Origin: Phyto melanocephala
Lineage: Eukaryota > Arthropoda > Insecta > Diptera > Rhinophoridae
Length of the DNA: 64,000 nucleotides
Reading direction: 5' to 3'
Assembly: GCA_941918925.1 (NCBI GenBank)
Contig: OW799234.1
Location: 94,963,978-95,027,977 of the forward strand
Under the pieces are notes generated by a model. It ran no database searches. It saw only the letters and a program-made list of their open reading frames with translations, and was not told the origin of the DNA. The position numbers and the translations under genes were made by a program. Positions 21,972 through 32,967 of the stretch are shown here, piece after piece (within the stretch, counting starts at the first letter, position 1; each line of letters begins with the position of its first letter).

Positions 21972-23766
21972 ATGAAAAACAAATTAAATTCTTTCAAAAA
22001 AATCAAATATGGTTTTGTGAAAAATAGAAAAAGATTTGAGGTTTCATTATCATACTGTTTCAAAAGCCACTTGAACATTGAACAGTATATAAATCAGAAA
22101 GAAAGAAGTGTTGACAGAAATTGGCAAGGAAAAAGAAGTCGAACAACTCTTTGGAAAAGCACCGAAAACTTCTATTTTAAGGGCATTTCGTAAAGTAAAA
22201 TGACCTGATTCTTATGTACGCAGAGCTAAAGTTTATGCTGGGCTTAAGTCTTATGAAGTTCGAAAGGTCATAGATCACAATTAGGGTTATCGATTATTCG
22301 ACATTTTTATGAAACCGTTTTTCAAATAGTTTGAAATTTAGAATTAAAGAAAAAACCGGTTCCTTTTTTGAAAATTTAGAAAAAACCGGTTCACCGGTCG
22401 AATGCATAAAATATAATTCTTTCTTTTACCCATGACAGAGATACATATATAGGCATAAACTAGTTTGTTTTATGGTTTAATTGCATTTTAAGTTGACACA
22501 AATTCATTGCATTACTATAAAATGCCGTTATTTGAAATAAAAAGAAACTTTGTTAGAAAGAGGTTGTAATAATGAAAAAAATATTAAAAAGGCACTTCAC
22601 TGCTCACTGTATTCAAATTTACCTTTTACTAACAACAACTTTGTAGGCAAGTTGTAATAATGATCCTTTGTGTGCCAAACTATTTTAGTATACACATCAT
22701 ATGTTATCAGAGATATTAGTTAAGCTATAGATAGTCTTTAGTACAAGTCACTAGATTTCGTAGAAGCAAAATAATATGAAATTCGAAAATGAGACCAAAA
22801 AGTATTGCAAAGTACAAAAATTTGGTCAAAAAACTTAACTGAACAGCTGATTATCACAGCAAATTATAAGCGCAATAACGTATAAAATACCTGCTCTCCA
22901 TTTAAAACAAATAATATTAAACCTAATTATTTTTCTTATTTTTCATTTGTTTTTGAAACAACAAATAAATTTCTTACAACATTATGAAAGAGTATTTAAT
23001 AAATTTTCTGATTTTTGGAAATTTTTTCAGTAATAAATATTTTATGGTACGTCTGGTTACAAAGAAAATGAACATAAAACTAAAAATGAAAAAACCGGTT
23101 TCTGTGAGTAAAAAACCCGGTGTATTCGCCATTCGAAACATTAGCATTTGGAAAAAACTGCCAGCTGAAACAGTAAAAAAAACCGGTGTTTCCACCGGTT
23201 TTAAAACCGAGTCGATCACCATAATCACAATGCAGCAAACAACTAAAAAGCAAAGTAACGAGCGTAAAAATTTTGGTTAAATTTTATAAAATATACACTA
23301 ATGTGCTGGCAGACTTTTTATATCTTCCGGCTCAGGGTTTTTATGTAGCTGATGAGCGATGAAATGTTAGAGAACAAAACCTCTTAAAAAAGCAAACTAG
23401 ATTCACCAAGAAATTTCTTATGTGGCAGGCAATTTGCAGTTGTGACAAAAGAAGCCAAATTTTTGCGATACAGGCTGATAAACCCAGAAACATATATTAC
23501 GGAGTGTCTACTAAAACAGCTTCTAAATCATGACATCATGTAATTATTGAAAAAAAGTCCCTTGAGTTGTTTTCACACAATAATATCAACTTTGTATCAC
23601 AAGAGCTTGTAAAAAGATGTTGGTCTCTTAAGAAAAATGCAGCAAAGGTCTCCCAGGACATGTCCGAGTTTAAAGGTAAGTGGACTACCTCGTTCGTAAA
23701 GATGACGGAAACAACTATAAAATCTTTAATGAGAAGATTTCCATTATATGTAAATATAAATTTTTA
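21972..23766 (+). pseudogene. Tc1/mariner transposase relic split by a hAT element
   Basis: Upstream of the insertion, 21972-22281 encodes an N-terminal region (ERSVDRNWQGKRSRTT, then in another frame RRAKVYAGLKSYEVRKV). Downstream, 23224-23766 encodes YTNVLADFLYLPAQGFYVAD, RFTKKFLMWQAICSCDKRS, NNINFVSQELVKRCWSLKKN and FKGKWTTSFVKMTETTIKSL. The order and wording match the insect mariner-type transposase with the YENNNVNFVP...ERFWAILK pattern. A segment around the first catalytic aspartate and the Pro-Pro-Asn-Cys-Pro stretch are missing, and frames change several times, so it is dead. The hAT at 22282-23223 landed between KVIDH and the next conserved block. Confidence 0.75.
22282..23223. mobile_element. 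Non-autonomous hAT-like element, ACCGGTT family
   Basis: A 942-bp element flanked by the exact 8-bp duplication ATCACAAT (22274-22281 and 23224-23231). TIRs: left TAGGGTTATCGATTA, right (reverse complement) TATGGTGATCGACTC. Just inside both ends lie several ACCGGTT palindromes (for example near 22353, 22386, 23093, 23183 and 23195). No transposase frame was found. The 98- and 84-residue overlapping frames at 22974-23280 arise from the repeat-rich right end and are not considered genes. A related end occurs at 2095-2207. Confidence 0.8.
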
Positions 23767-24269
23767 AATACTGAATAAATGCCAATATTTTAATGTTTAA
23801 TAAATTTTTACAATGTTGGGAAAATTTGCGAATTTTTGTGAATTTTTACACGGAACGTTTCAAAATTTTTTTTACTTAACACAAATATAAGTTTTTCTGT
23901 GTCACTCTTAAGTTATATTTTTAATTGGGGAATTTGACATTTTTTAATGTCAGTTACGTTACTATTGCAGGCATACAAAACGTGGGTGGGTGCCCTTTAC
24001 ATTAAAATGCAACGGCTTGCATTTTTTGTAACTACTATTTCTTTCGATTTCATATTTTTAAAAGCTTAGGTATTGGCTGCTAGCGACTAATTTTGCATCA
24101 AAAAGTAAATATTGAATATATCAGTTAAGTTATTTTAGCCTTTAGGGCTCGATATATTTACATATTTTCAAGAAGCTGGGTCGGTTATGGACAGTATAAG
24201 AATAAATAAATAAACGAGAGTTATAACAAACGAGAGCTGTAAGCGAATTGTAGCCGGAAACCCGAAACC
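23767..24269. other. Unassigned AT-rich DNA
   Basis: No feature recognised. Confidence 0.45.
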
Positions 24270-24680
24270 ATCAATTCGGCAATTCGTTCAATTGATCAAT
24301 TCAATTGAGTAAGGTAAAGTCATTGCCAATTTTTCGAAAAAGCGCATTTTCACCAGAATAGCTTCGCGAATACACAAAATTGTCTAATTTGGGGCTCAGA
24401 AATTCCTCAGCAATTAATGAGAAAAAAATTCACCCACAATGAACAACTATCTGGTACTTTTTTTAGACGAGGCCAAAATTGCAGTCCAAGTAAGTGGTGC
24501 TTATTTCATCAACATAATAATGGAGTTTTTGTAGTCTCCACTGAGCGCATGGATCTAACGATATATTGTTTCAGCAAGACGGCGTCATCTACCACAATGA
24601 ATTTATTCAAGCAACCATTTCCAGAACAAATTATCTCAAGGAATTCTAATGTCAACTGGCCAGCCAAATTATAAAATTTA
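24270..24680 (+). pseudogene. Mariner transposase relic
   Basis: Heavily broken plus-strand frames. KPKPSIRQFVQL near 24267-24300 resembles the N-terminal helix-turn-helix. FQQDGVIYHNEF near 24565-24605 is the second catalytic-aspartate region. EQIISRNSNVNWPAKL near 24625-24671 is the ISRxxxVNWP block before the third catalytic residue. The end is lost. Multiple stops and frameshifts. Confidence 0.65.
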
Positions 24681-25858
24681 ACAATGTTCGATTTTCTTTT
24701 CAGAAGTATGTAAAATCCTGTGATTGATTCATCTTGGTTAAAAAAAATAGCGGTTTAAGAACAATCGGTGAACTCGTTAGAATAGACAGTGATAAATAAC
24801 AATTTTCCAGTTAAATCTAAAGCATTTCATAATTGTGGTTCGCTTACATCCTACACAGGATACCGGGCATAAATAATTGTATTTTGGTTGAGATTTACAG
24901 TAGAGTGTTAAATAGAAATGCTGTTGTAAAGTTTTTTTTTTACAGGTTGTAAAACGTTTCTTTTGGTTAATTTTAAAATGTTATATCTTATGACTTGAGA
25001 GAAGTACAATTGTGTACTTAGTTTTGTATTTTGGCTAAATGTCTATTTAAAAATTTAAACAAGTGAATTATTTAATTTACCCAAATATTTTTTATATTAA
25101 AAAGACTCAACTTCACTTGAACTATTTAAATTAATATTTTATTTATACACATGATACATTTAAACCGCAACACTTATGCTGCAAATACTTTGAACAGATT
25201 CACAACAAATTCAAAAAAAAAAAGAACAAAAAAAAAACTCAATTTAATGCGTATCGAAACAGAAGCTGACAGCGTCAGTAGAGATGTAAATGAATAAAAA
25301 ATCAATTTCAATTGCATTTCATCGCTACTACCGCAATGATAAATTGCTTTTTGAATTGTATTTGTAATCAAAAAAAGAAATAATAAATGTATGTTTAAAA
25401 AAAAATACATCACAGCATCATCAAACAAATATCTACCAAATAATAAAAAAAAACGAATTTCATGTCTATTGAGTTATACTGTCAATATTATTCACTTTAA
25501 CTTAATTTTATGACAAAAAGGAAATTGTGTATTAAAACAGAAAAGCAAAAAAATTAAAATTGGTTTAACAGAATTTTTGTGAGTGGAAAAACATGCAGAT
25601 TAAATTAACAAATAAAATGTGCTTTCAAATTATTTTTCCAAAGAGTGCGAATTTACATGGTTATTTAAAACATGTGACCAGTTTTTGCTTCATCTTTTTA
25701 TTTTTTATTATTTTTTTTTTTTCAAATTTCCAGTTAAAAATAGAGGGGCGCAACAAATAATACAGTTTGAATTAATGTATTTGTGTATTTGAATAGATAT
25801 TTGACAATCATTATTAGCATCAAGTAGGCACGTACAAGGGCTCAATGCTGATATTATT
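24681..25858. other. Unassigned AT-rich DNA
   Basis: Nothing recognised. Minus-strand frames here are low-complexity hydrophobic. Confidence 0.45.
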
Positions 25859-26130
25859 TGTATACCCTTCACAGAGAGTGTAAGGATATATCGATTGTCA
25901 CAAGTAGAAAGGCCATAGCTCGTATTTTTATGAAATTTACTTTTTTTAGTGATTCTAATACATATCACACAAATATACCCCGAAACAAAAATTTAATTCA
26001 AAAGCATCAAAAATGTATTGTTTTACAAAAATTTTTACAAAAGAAGTGACGTTTTGATAATTGAGTTTCTATTACGTTTTAGACTTCTCCTATAAAGTTA
26101 CAATTACCTAAATTAGGGTCTTTCTACCGG
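25859..26130 (+). repeat. Degenerate start fragment of the DINE-like family
   Basis: TATACCCTTCACAGAGAGTG followed by AAGGATATATCGATTGTC resembles the family start (TATACCCTTCAACTGTGGTG, then GGGTATATATAGCTTTGTC at 61824). Further similarity fades. Confidence 0.4.
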
Positions 26131-26308
26131 TTATCAGCGATATATAGGAGAACGGTTTCATTGGTCTATATTATGTCTTTGAATACAATCTCATAAAGAG
26201 AGCTTTTTGTTGACAATATATATCAATTTGGTAAAGCAATGCATGACATGAGTCAAAATAAGGGAGTGTAACGAATAACGAACGAATCATGCATATCTCG
26301 TCTTCTAC

Positions 26309-26634
26309 AAAAGTAAACTAATAATTGAATTTTTATTTTGTTGAACTTTTCTGTTTAAACTAATATTTTTAAATTTTTAATCAGGCTTGAGTTCATATTA
26401 AACATTCTTTATTTATTACAAAGAATTTTTTTATTGTGATAAATGAAAGAATAAATCTTGAAAAATTATATTTTTATTTTTTTTTATTTTTACCGACACT
26501 AGCCGAGTGGAATGCATTTTCGAAACCAGCTACGATTTCATCATCGGCTAGTGTCGATAAAAATATAATTTTTTAAGATTTATTCTTTCATTTATCACAA
26601 TTAAAAAAATCTTTGTAAAAAGTAAACTAATAAT
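26309..26634. repeat. Foldback hairpin unit between 17-bp direct repeats
   Basis: A long near-perfect inverted repeat: left arm about 26416-26506, right arm about 26544-26618, around a ~37-nt loop. The inner stem contains CGACACTAGCCGA / TCGGCTAGTGTCG and the outer stem TTACAAAG / CTTTGTAA. The unit is bracketed by the 17-bp direct repeat AAAAGTAAACTAATAAT (26309-26325 and 26618-26634). This looks like an insertion of ~292 bp that duplicated its target, with about 90 bp of non-hairpin sequence at its left side. No coding capacity. Class unknown. Confidence 0.65.
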
Positions 26635-27044
26635 CGCAAAAGCAGCGAATACTGAGCGAATGGTATGAATGGTTTTAATGCTCATTGAAAAAATGTCTGA
26701 AAATGTAATTTGTAGCAGGATATAACTTAATATATTTCTGGCGTTAAAAAAAAATTAAATGAAACTACCAAATCGTTTATCATCTTATGTATAAGTACAT
26801 AAGCAAAACTGGTTGTTTACAGACTTTACACACAAATGTCAACGAATACTGAACGAATGGTGCGAATGTTTTCAGTTCTTCCATATGATATCGTCGCAAA
26901 AAGAGATTTTTGAAACTGCAAGCAGAAAAAGAAACGAGTATGCAAATGTCAATACAGATTTTTTTATAATCAATCAAAGGCAATACAGAACCCATGAATT
27001 TGTGAATAGGCTGCAAGCGCGAATGGTTTCATTTTGTTCTCTGA
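26635..27044. other. Unassigned DNA with short direct repeats
   Basis: CGAATACTGAGCGAATGGT near 26648 recurs as CGAATACTGAACGAATGGT near 26841. Nothing else recognised. Confidence 0.45.
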
Positions 27045-27732
27045 TATATATATTCCGACCCCATAAATTATATATTTTCTGAGAGCTTATGAATAGAGGA
27101 GTCGATTGAGTGTGTCGTCCTCCCGTTGGTGTGTCAGTTTTTTTAAGTGGTCTAAAAAATTATTACCAAGAAAAACATACAAATGGGTTTGAAACTAACT
27201 GAGATATAAACACCAAAATACAACTGTTTCGTTGGTTCTTCTTAAATTGAAAAACAAAAATCGATTTTTTGCAGTTTCTATACCACCGAGGAAGCCAATA
27301 TGGGCATAATGTGAAAGGACTTATCGAGCGCAATATAATTCACTATAAAAAATTCTAAGCCTATGACGGTTACTTCTACAATGGAGCGGTAAATAAACTT
27401 GAATATTGGCATAAATATGGCGTCCAAAAGAAAAAGGTGGATATATGGATCAAATCTAGTAATTACGGCTTTGTCTCCCCAGCCCGCACAATCACATGGA
27501 AGTGATTGACCAGTAGAATATAGAAAACTATGAAAGAGTTAATATACAAAATAACAAATCATTTTTTTCTCAACCTTATCAGTATGGGTATCAACTGAAT
27601 AAAATATTTCTAACTATGCAAAATTTACGTAATAATAAAGAAAACTTGCCTGGTACATAAAATCTGAAACTTAAGCTATGCAAGGTATACCTATGTACAT
27701 GATGGCGAAGGGCGTTATAGAATATAGCACTT
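27045..27732 (+). repeat. DINE/mini-me-like dispersed repeat, 5'-truncated
   Basis: Starts inside the conserved module CCGACCCCATAAATTATATA and GAATAGAGGAGTCGATTGAG. It continues with GATCAAATCTAGTAATTACGG and a TATGGGTATCAACTGAATAA stretch shared in reverse with 17313-18290. It ends around AGAATATAGCAC, a degenerate form of the family end. It directly abuts the next copy. Confidence 0.65.
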
Positions 27733-27736
27733 TTTT

Positions 27737-28443
27737 ATATCCTTCACCTGTGGTGCACAAGGGTATATATAGCTTTGTCAATCCGTTTATAATTTCTACA
27801 ATTTTCATTTCCGACCCCATAGAGTATATATTTTTTGAAAGCCTATGAATAGAGGAGTCGATTAAGCAATGTCCGTCTGTCCGTGCATTGGTTGAAAACA
27901 ACTTTTAGAAGCAACTATATGTTTCTCAGATCTGTGTATGGTATCAATCTTTTGGAAATATTCGGGAATGAATCGCTATTAAAATTCAGCACAATCGCCC
28001 CAAAACTTTCTGAGATATGAACAAAAATCCACGACCACCTCGTTTTTTTTTCACAATTACAACAACAACATACATTTTTACTGGTTAAAGTAAACCTGGC
28101 ATCGAATCCCGGCTAAGTTAAAAATTTTTTTTTTAATTTTTTTTTAATTTTCTTTAAATTTTTTTTTAATTTTTTTTAATTTTTTTATATTTTTTAAAAA
28201 AAACTTTTTTTTTAATATTTTTTTTAATTTATTCTTTTATTTTTTTGTAATTTTTTATTGTTGTTTTTGTTTTTAATATTTTTTTTTTGTTATTTTTGTA
28301 TTTTTTTTTTGGAAACATACATACGTAAACTAAATTTATAATTTTGCAATGAATGGTGATACAAACTATTGTTATTGCATGACTACACGTTGTGAAGGGT
28401 ATATAAGATTCGGCACGGCCGAATATAGCACTCTTACTTGTTT
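27737..28443 (+). repeat. DINE/mini-me-like dispersed repeat, short full-length type
   Basis: Complete copy of the ~0.7-kb type, with modules in this order: CCTTCACCTGTGGTGCACAA; CATTTCCGACCCCATAGAGT; GAATAGAGGAGTCG; (GTCY)n GTCCGTCTGTCCGTG; CACGACCACCTCG; a T-rich low-complexity stretch (28120-28310); GTTGTGAAGGGTATATAAG; and the terminal hairpin ATTCGGCACGGCCGAAT; ending in CTCTTACTTGTTT. Matches 61824-62565 over its length. Confidence 0.8.
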
Positions 28444-28529
28444 AATTTTAATTAGCTTATTTAATCAATATGTAGGCCTATGTTACAGTGTATTATCTTT
28501 TTTGACCCTTTGCCAACGTATCTGATTAT

Positions 28530-28603
28530 TACATGATGGTACAAACTGTTTGAAGGATATAAAATTTCGGCACAGACGAATATAACTCAATTACTTGTTT
28601 AAA
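28530..28603 (+). repeat. End fragment of the DINE-like family
   Basis: GGATATAAAATTTCGGCACA, then GACGAATATAACTCAATTACTT (without its last bases here), is a degenerate copy of the hairpin end. Confidence 0.55.
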
Positions 28604-29394
28604 CATATGTTTATGTCAAGTATCTTTGTGGGAAATTGGAAATACATACGTATCTTTTAGTTTAGAATTTTCTCAGCTCGAAATTGCGCAATATGAAATA
28701 TAATTGTATAGTAGGTAGTCATATATGTAGGTGTAATTTCAATCATAGTAATTCTTATAAAATAATAATATTAATCTGCATGTTGCTGCACTTGGCTTTC
28801 TGGTATTTTAAGCAGAATTTACCAAAGAATAGTCTTAAGAGCCTCAGCAAGATCAAACTCATGTTAGCGTAACCCGAAAAAAAAACATGGGCGCAACATG
28901 ATCACATCGATCATATTATATTCTCTTTATTAACGGTTTTTATTATCGGTTTTCAAAAACAAATTGTATTTAAATTTACATATTTTTCTCAACCATATTT
29001 TCGTCACAATAAACAAGTCATTTAATTTTTTGGTTTTATACTAAATTTTGGATAAATTAACATAAATAAACTTTAGAGTGATAAGATTAAGAGCAGTAAT
29101 ATTTAAAACACTAGTTAGCAACTATTTTAAAGAAAAGCATCTTGTAACTTAGATGGTTTTGTAATCAGGCTTTTAAAATTAAACAAGAAATAAATGAAAC
29201 ATCAACATTTGTAAGCAAGTTAAAAGTTTAAGAGGTATAATAGGCATTAAGCGAATTACACGAACAGCCCTATTATTAATACAAACCACGTAGAAGTAAT
29301 AAACATTAAAAAGTGATTTTTTTTCTTCTATTGTGTTCTTCAGTGCAATACCAAAAGGCTCAGTAAGGTTTCACCATAAATATGCTAGGTTAAG
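28604..29394. other. Unassigned AT-rich DNA
   Basis: No feature recognised. Confidence 0.45.
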
Positions 29395-29700
29395 TTAGGT
29401 TTGGTTGAAAAAGAGGAACACTAAAAGCCTAGACCCAGGACAAATTTCCCTAATAAAAACAACAATTCTACTTTCTTCATAAAATCGACTAGTTCAGGAA
29501 CTCAGTTGTCTCAATGTTATTCCTTATGGATTTCCAATTCGAGTTTCTTAGGCATTCCAAGTTCGTAAAAGTATCCATGTCTCGTTCTCTTCCTCGCATG
29601 CTCTACATGTCGTTTCCTCCGACAATCTCATGTGAGCTAGATGAGATCTCAACTCTGTGTGACCTGTTATTATACTAGTTATTTTCCTAAGTGTTGGTGT
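29395..29700 (-). pseudogene. Non-LTR retrotransposon 3' end (ORF2 C-terminus)
   Basis: The minus strand encodes ITGHTELRSHLAHMRL and then the Cys-His knuckle ETTCRACEEENETWI. The 3' noncoding part ends in CTTTTTCAACC and AACCTAACTTAACC. The copy matches 53170-53590 through the shared phrase CGAACTTGGAATRCCT and beyond. CRAC...H...C-type knuckles follow the reverse transcriptase in Jockey/I/R1-like elements. It is 5'-truncated and broken by stops. It ends exactly beside the mariner start at 29701. Confidence 0.65.
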
Positions 29701-30150
29701 ATGAATAGACTAACAATCAAACAACGCTTGAAAATCCTTATCAAAATTCGTGCTGTATGAAAAATGTGCTTCGTACTAGTTTCGTCTTATTGGACAATAA
29801 ACCACCAGTTCGTACTTAAGGCGTACATACCGAGGACAATATTGCTGCTTTATCGGACAGTGTTGTCGAAGATTGTACATTTTCTAGAATTATAAAGAAC
29901 ACAAAGTTGACGACTACCGAGTATTTTTAACCGAAACGGAAGAGTTGGACTTTACATTTGGATTTAACAAGAAATAAGCGATACTTATATATTGAGAGGC
30001 AACTTTATTAAGCAATTAATCTAAAATTTTAGAGCAGTCCATCGGCTGCCAAGATTATTCGATTTGAATCCACTAAACTATTTTTTGCGGGCTTAACAAT
30101 GAACTTTTACCGACGAATTCGTCTTTCGTTCTTGTTTTGTTCGACCTTTA
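29701..30150 (+). pseudogene. Mariner transposase relic, N-terminus fused to C-terminal block
   Basis: Starts with an ATG and MNRLTIKQRLKIL, a typical mariner beginning. It continues broken with LLDNKPPVRT, HTEDNIAALSDSVVED and TWTLHLDL-like text (DNA-binding domain and linker). The centre with the first two catalytic aspartates is deleted, and coding resumes at LPRLFDLNPLNYFLRA, the third catalytic region (usual form DLNPLDYFLWG, here with D replaced by N). Multiple stops. No TIRs recognised. Confidence 0.75.
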
Positions 30151-30315
30151 AAACAATTAAGTTTCAATTTTCACACAAAAATTTTCAAAGACATAGGGTA
30201 GAACAAAATAAAAAAAATATACAGGCTTCATAAACATTTATATTTTTGGCAGCAGATTTGCTTATTTTTCCCTTAACACCTAAATACATGCACATACAAT
30301 TATAAAAGTGAGAAG

Positions 30316-30692
30316 ATCCCTGCAGATAATGTTGCTAGTACATACACGCAAGTAGAGTATACACCGTAATAGACTAGGACTAATCGAAAGATCACCCAAA
30401 TATATGGAAAAAACGTGGTCGATTTTACATTACGATGTCATAGATTTGGACCATATAACCTATCGAAGTAGTCTCAAAACTACCCTTTGTCGCTACTCGA
30501 TGGAGCAACAACACGACCATTGTACACGTCTTGACAACAATTTATGTAATCGTTAAAACACGAACACTTGTCGTTTAACTACAATCTCTTGTTTCAAAAT
30601 GATATTGCCCATGACTGCATTACATAGGACCATGTTTTAAGTAGTCCATTTCGCTAAATTGGACCACGTAGTGCAATATTATCTGCAGGGAT
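30316..30692. mobile_element. Short TIR element (MITE), ATCCCTGCAG family
   Basis: About 377 bp bounded by a nearly perfect 20-bp inverted repeat, ATCCCTGCAGATAATGTTGC at the left and its complement with one change at the right (GCAATATTATCTGCAGGGAT). No coding capacity. Flanks AGAAG and AGAAT hint at a ~5-bp duplication, but this is weak. Superfamily unknown. Confidence 0.7.
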
Positions 30693-32963
30693 AGAATAAA
30701 AATGTAAACAACAGCCTTATAAAAACACAATTATTGTATGTGTGAATGTATTTTTCCTCAATACAAATGATTTTTTCTTATAGTATTTGTATTGCAGTTT
30801 TGCGTTCGTTATTTCTTTGCAAACAACTGCTCATTTATATCAATTGTTACTTTTTATGTGCCTTTAGTTATACCACAATTTTAATTTTTTTTTTTCAGTT
30901 TACAAAAGCAAACGATATATTTTCTATGAAACTCAATTTTTTGCCATTTTTTTATTAAACTCCGGTTGAATTATTTTTTTTATTTTTTTTCTTCACCATC
31001 AAATAAATGATCAAAGCGGTTTTTATATTCATCATCTGTTTTGAGCCATCGTTACAGGAAAAAAAAACAAGGCAACAGGCACCAAAAAAATACATTTTGA
31101 TAAACGCTAATGTTGTTCAGTGAGTAAGAAAAGTGACAAAAATTTGCAATTTTTAAGCTGTCACTTGACTTTGTAAATTACAAGCCATCATACTAGCCAT
31201 TCTTTTTATTTTCTTTTTATTTATTTTTTTTCATATTCGTAGTACTTTTGCAATTATTCTTTCTTCCTAGTTTTCCTTAGCCGGAGTATGTATGTCGGGA
31301 ATTTGTAGTTATTTTTTTCACTTTTTTTTTGTGTGTGTTCGGTTTTTCTTTATGAAATAACAATTTTTTGTTTGTTTGGTTGGATATGTATTACCCTTTT
31401 ACATATTTAACCCCATTTGCTTGAGTTGATTTTGTGTGACAGAATTGTTTCGCGAATTGCGTCAATAAGAAAGAAGAAAAATTTATTTATTTTTAAGAGG
31501 ATTTCTAGATAATTCTGATAATCATTTTAAATGGATTGAATGGTTAATAATAATATTGGATTTTCGTGTAATCTGTTTGTGGCACTTTTGTAAAGTTGCT
31601 ATGATTTTGTTAATATTCAGGGGCTAAAATACTCCAATATAAAACATAAAGGCAGTGAGGATTTTAAATGTATTTTAGTTTTTGCAGACAAAGGAGTTAT
31701 TGTTTTAGTCTACGTTTACCTCAACCATAGGCTACTGGGCTTTTGTCTATGACTAAAGAAAACTCTCAGGGACTCATTTCACTTACTAGTAGAGGTGTAT
31801 AAATATTCGACCAGGTTATTAACTGGACATACATAGTCATCTCAAAAATTTTATTTGAAAAATCTGATAGGTCAGACCTGTGTACGCTGCTCTGTAAATA
31901 TGTGGTACTTTTTTTCAATAAAGAGAATTGAATTCATTGTTTAGAAAGAATTGGTAAAAAAATTAATATTTTATTATAATAAAAGTTTAAAAACATTTGT
32001 TTACACATCTGCACAAAGAAATTTTATCGGAGTTGTCTGAAAATTTAAAGTTTATTAAAAATATTGTTAATATTAGCATTTAAATGAGGGCTTTCTTTAA
32101 GAACAAATTTCTCTTAACAGTTTGTTAGGGACTTAAAAAACTAAAGTGGAAGACATCAAAAATGATGACGAAGTATGTAGCGACACAGTAGAACAATTTT
32201 TTATTATGTTAGTGTCTAATTAAAATTCCTAAACTCTACTTTAGTATTGAAAAACCGAGACAAAAAACAATAGCGATTGTTGCTTTTTGATGAAACATGT
32301 TAGTTTGTCCGGTATGTCTCAATAATTGGGAAATAGGGTTGCAGCTCAGCAGCACTTGAAAGAAAATTTTGCAATACTGCAAAAAAGTTTTTACTATGCA
32401 AAATCTTTATCAAATTTGTCAGCTTCTTAACTTTGTCGTAAAGTGTCTTGAAAAATGGATTTACAAAAAAAAAAACAAAAAGAGAACATTAGCATGGAAA
32501 TTGCAAAATTGCCAGCATTTTAACACCAGCATGGAAACGAAAGCCATTAAAAGAATGTTTTTATTTTAAATTTAGCTTAAAAACATTTTTAAAATTTTTT
32601 AATTGAAACTAAAACATGAAGCATAAATCAGCCAATCTAAGTTGGCTCACATTTAAGAAAGTTTGAAATCTATTTTCTCTAGAAAAATAAATACCGAGGA
32701 ACTGTGTAAAATTGTCTGTTTATCAGCAATAGTTTAATAATTTTGCAAATAAATTTTAACAAAATTTTTTTTAATTTTTTTTTAAGGCGGAAAACTTTGA
32801 ATTGACAGCTGTATTGATAGTTCATGACTAAAAGATGAAAAGTCAGTTTAACAAATTAATTAAGTCTGCTGATGGAGCACACCTACATTTTTGGTAATAT
32901 GGCCGAAAATGATTGATTTTGGAGCAATGTCAATCCTCAGTCCATTGTCGAAACACAATTACA
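30693..32963. other. Unassigned AT-rich DNA
   Basis: No gene recognised. Short frames at 30746-30958 and 32369-32569 lack motifs. Broken acidic coding-like text near 32135-32210 (KVEDIKNDDEV) was not assignable. Confidence 0.45.
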
Positions 32964-32967
32964 TTAA

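Noticed and set aside
22974..23280. Overlapping 84- and 98-residue frames on opposite strands
   Set aside because: Both lie across the repeat-rich right end of the hAT element and its flank. Residue content reflects AACCGGTT repeats.
29385..29410. TTAGG-type telomeric repeat
   Set aside because: AGGTTAAGTTAGGTTTGG is short and degenerate and lies at the 3' end of a non-LTR copy. It is not a telomeric array.
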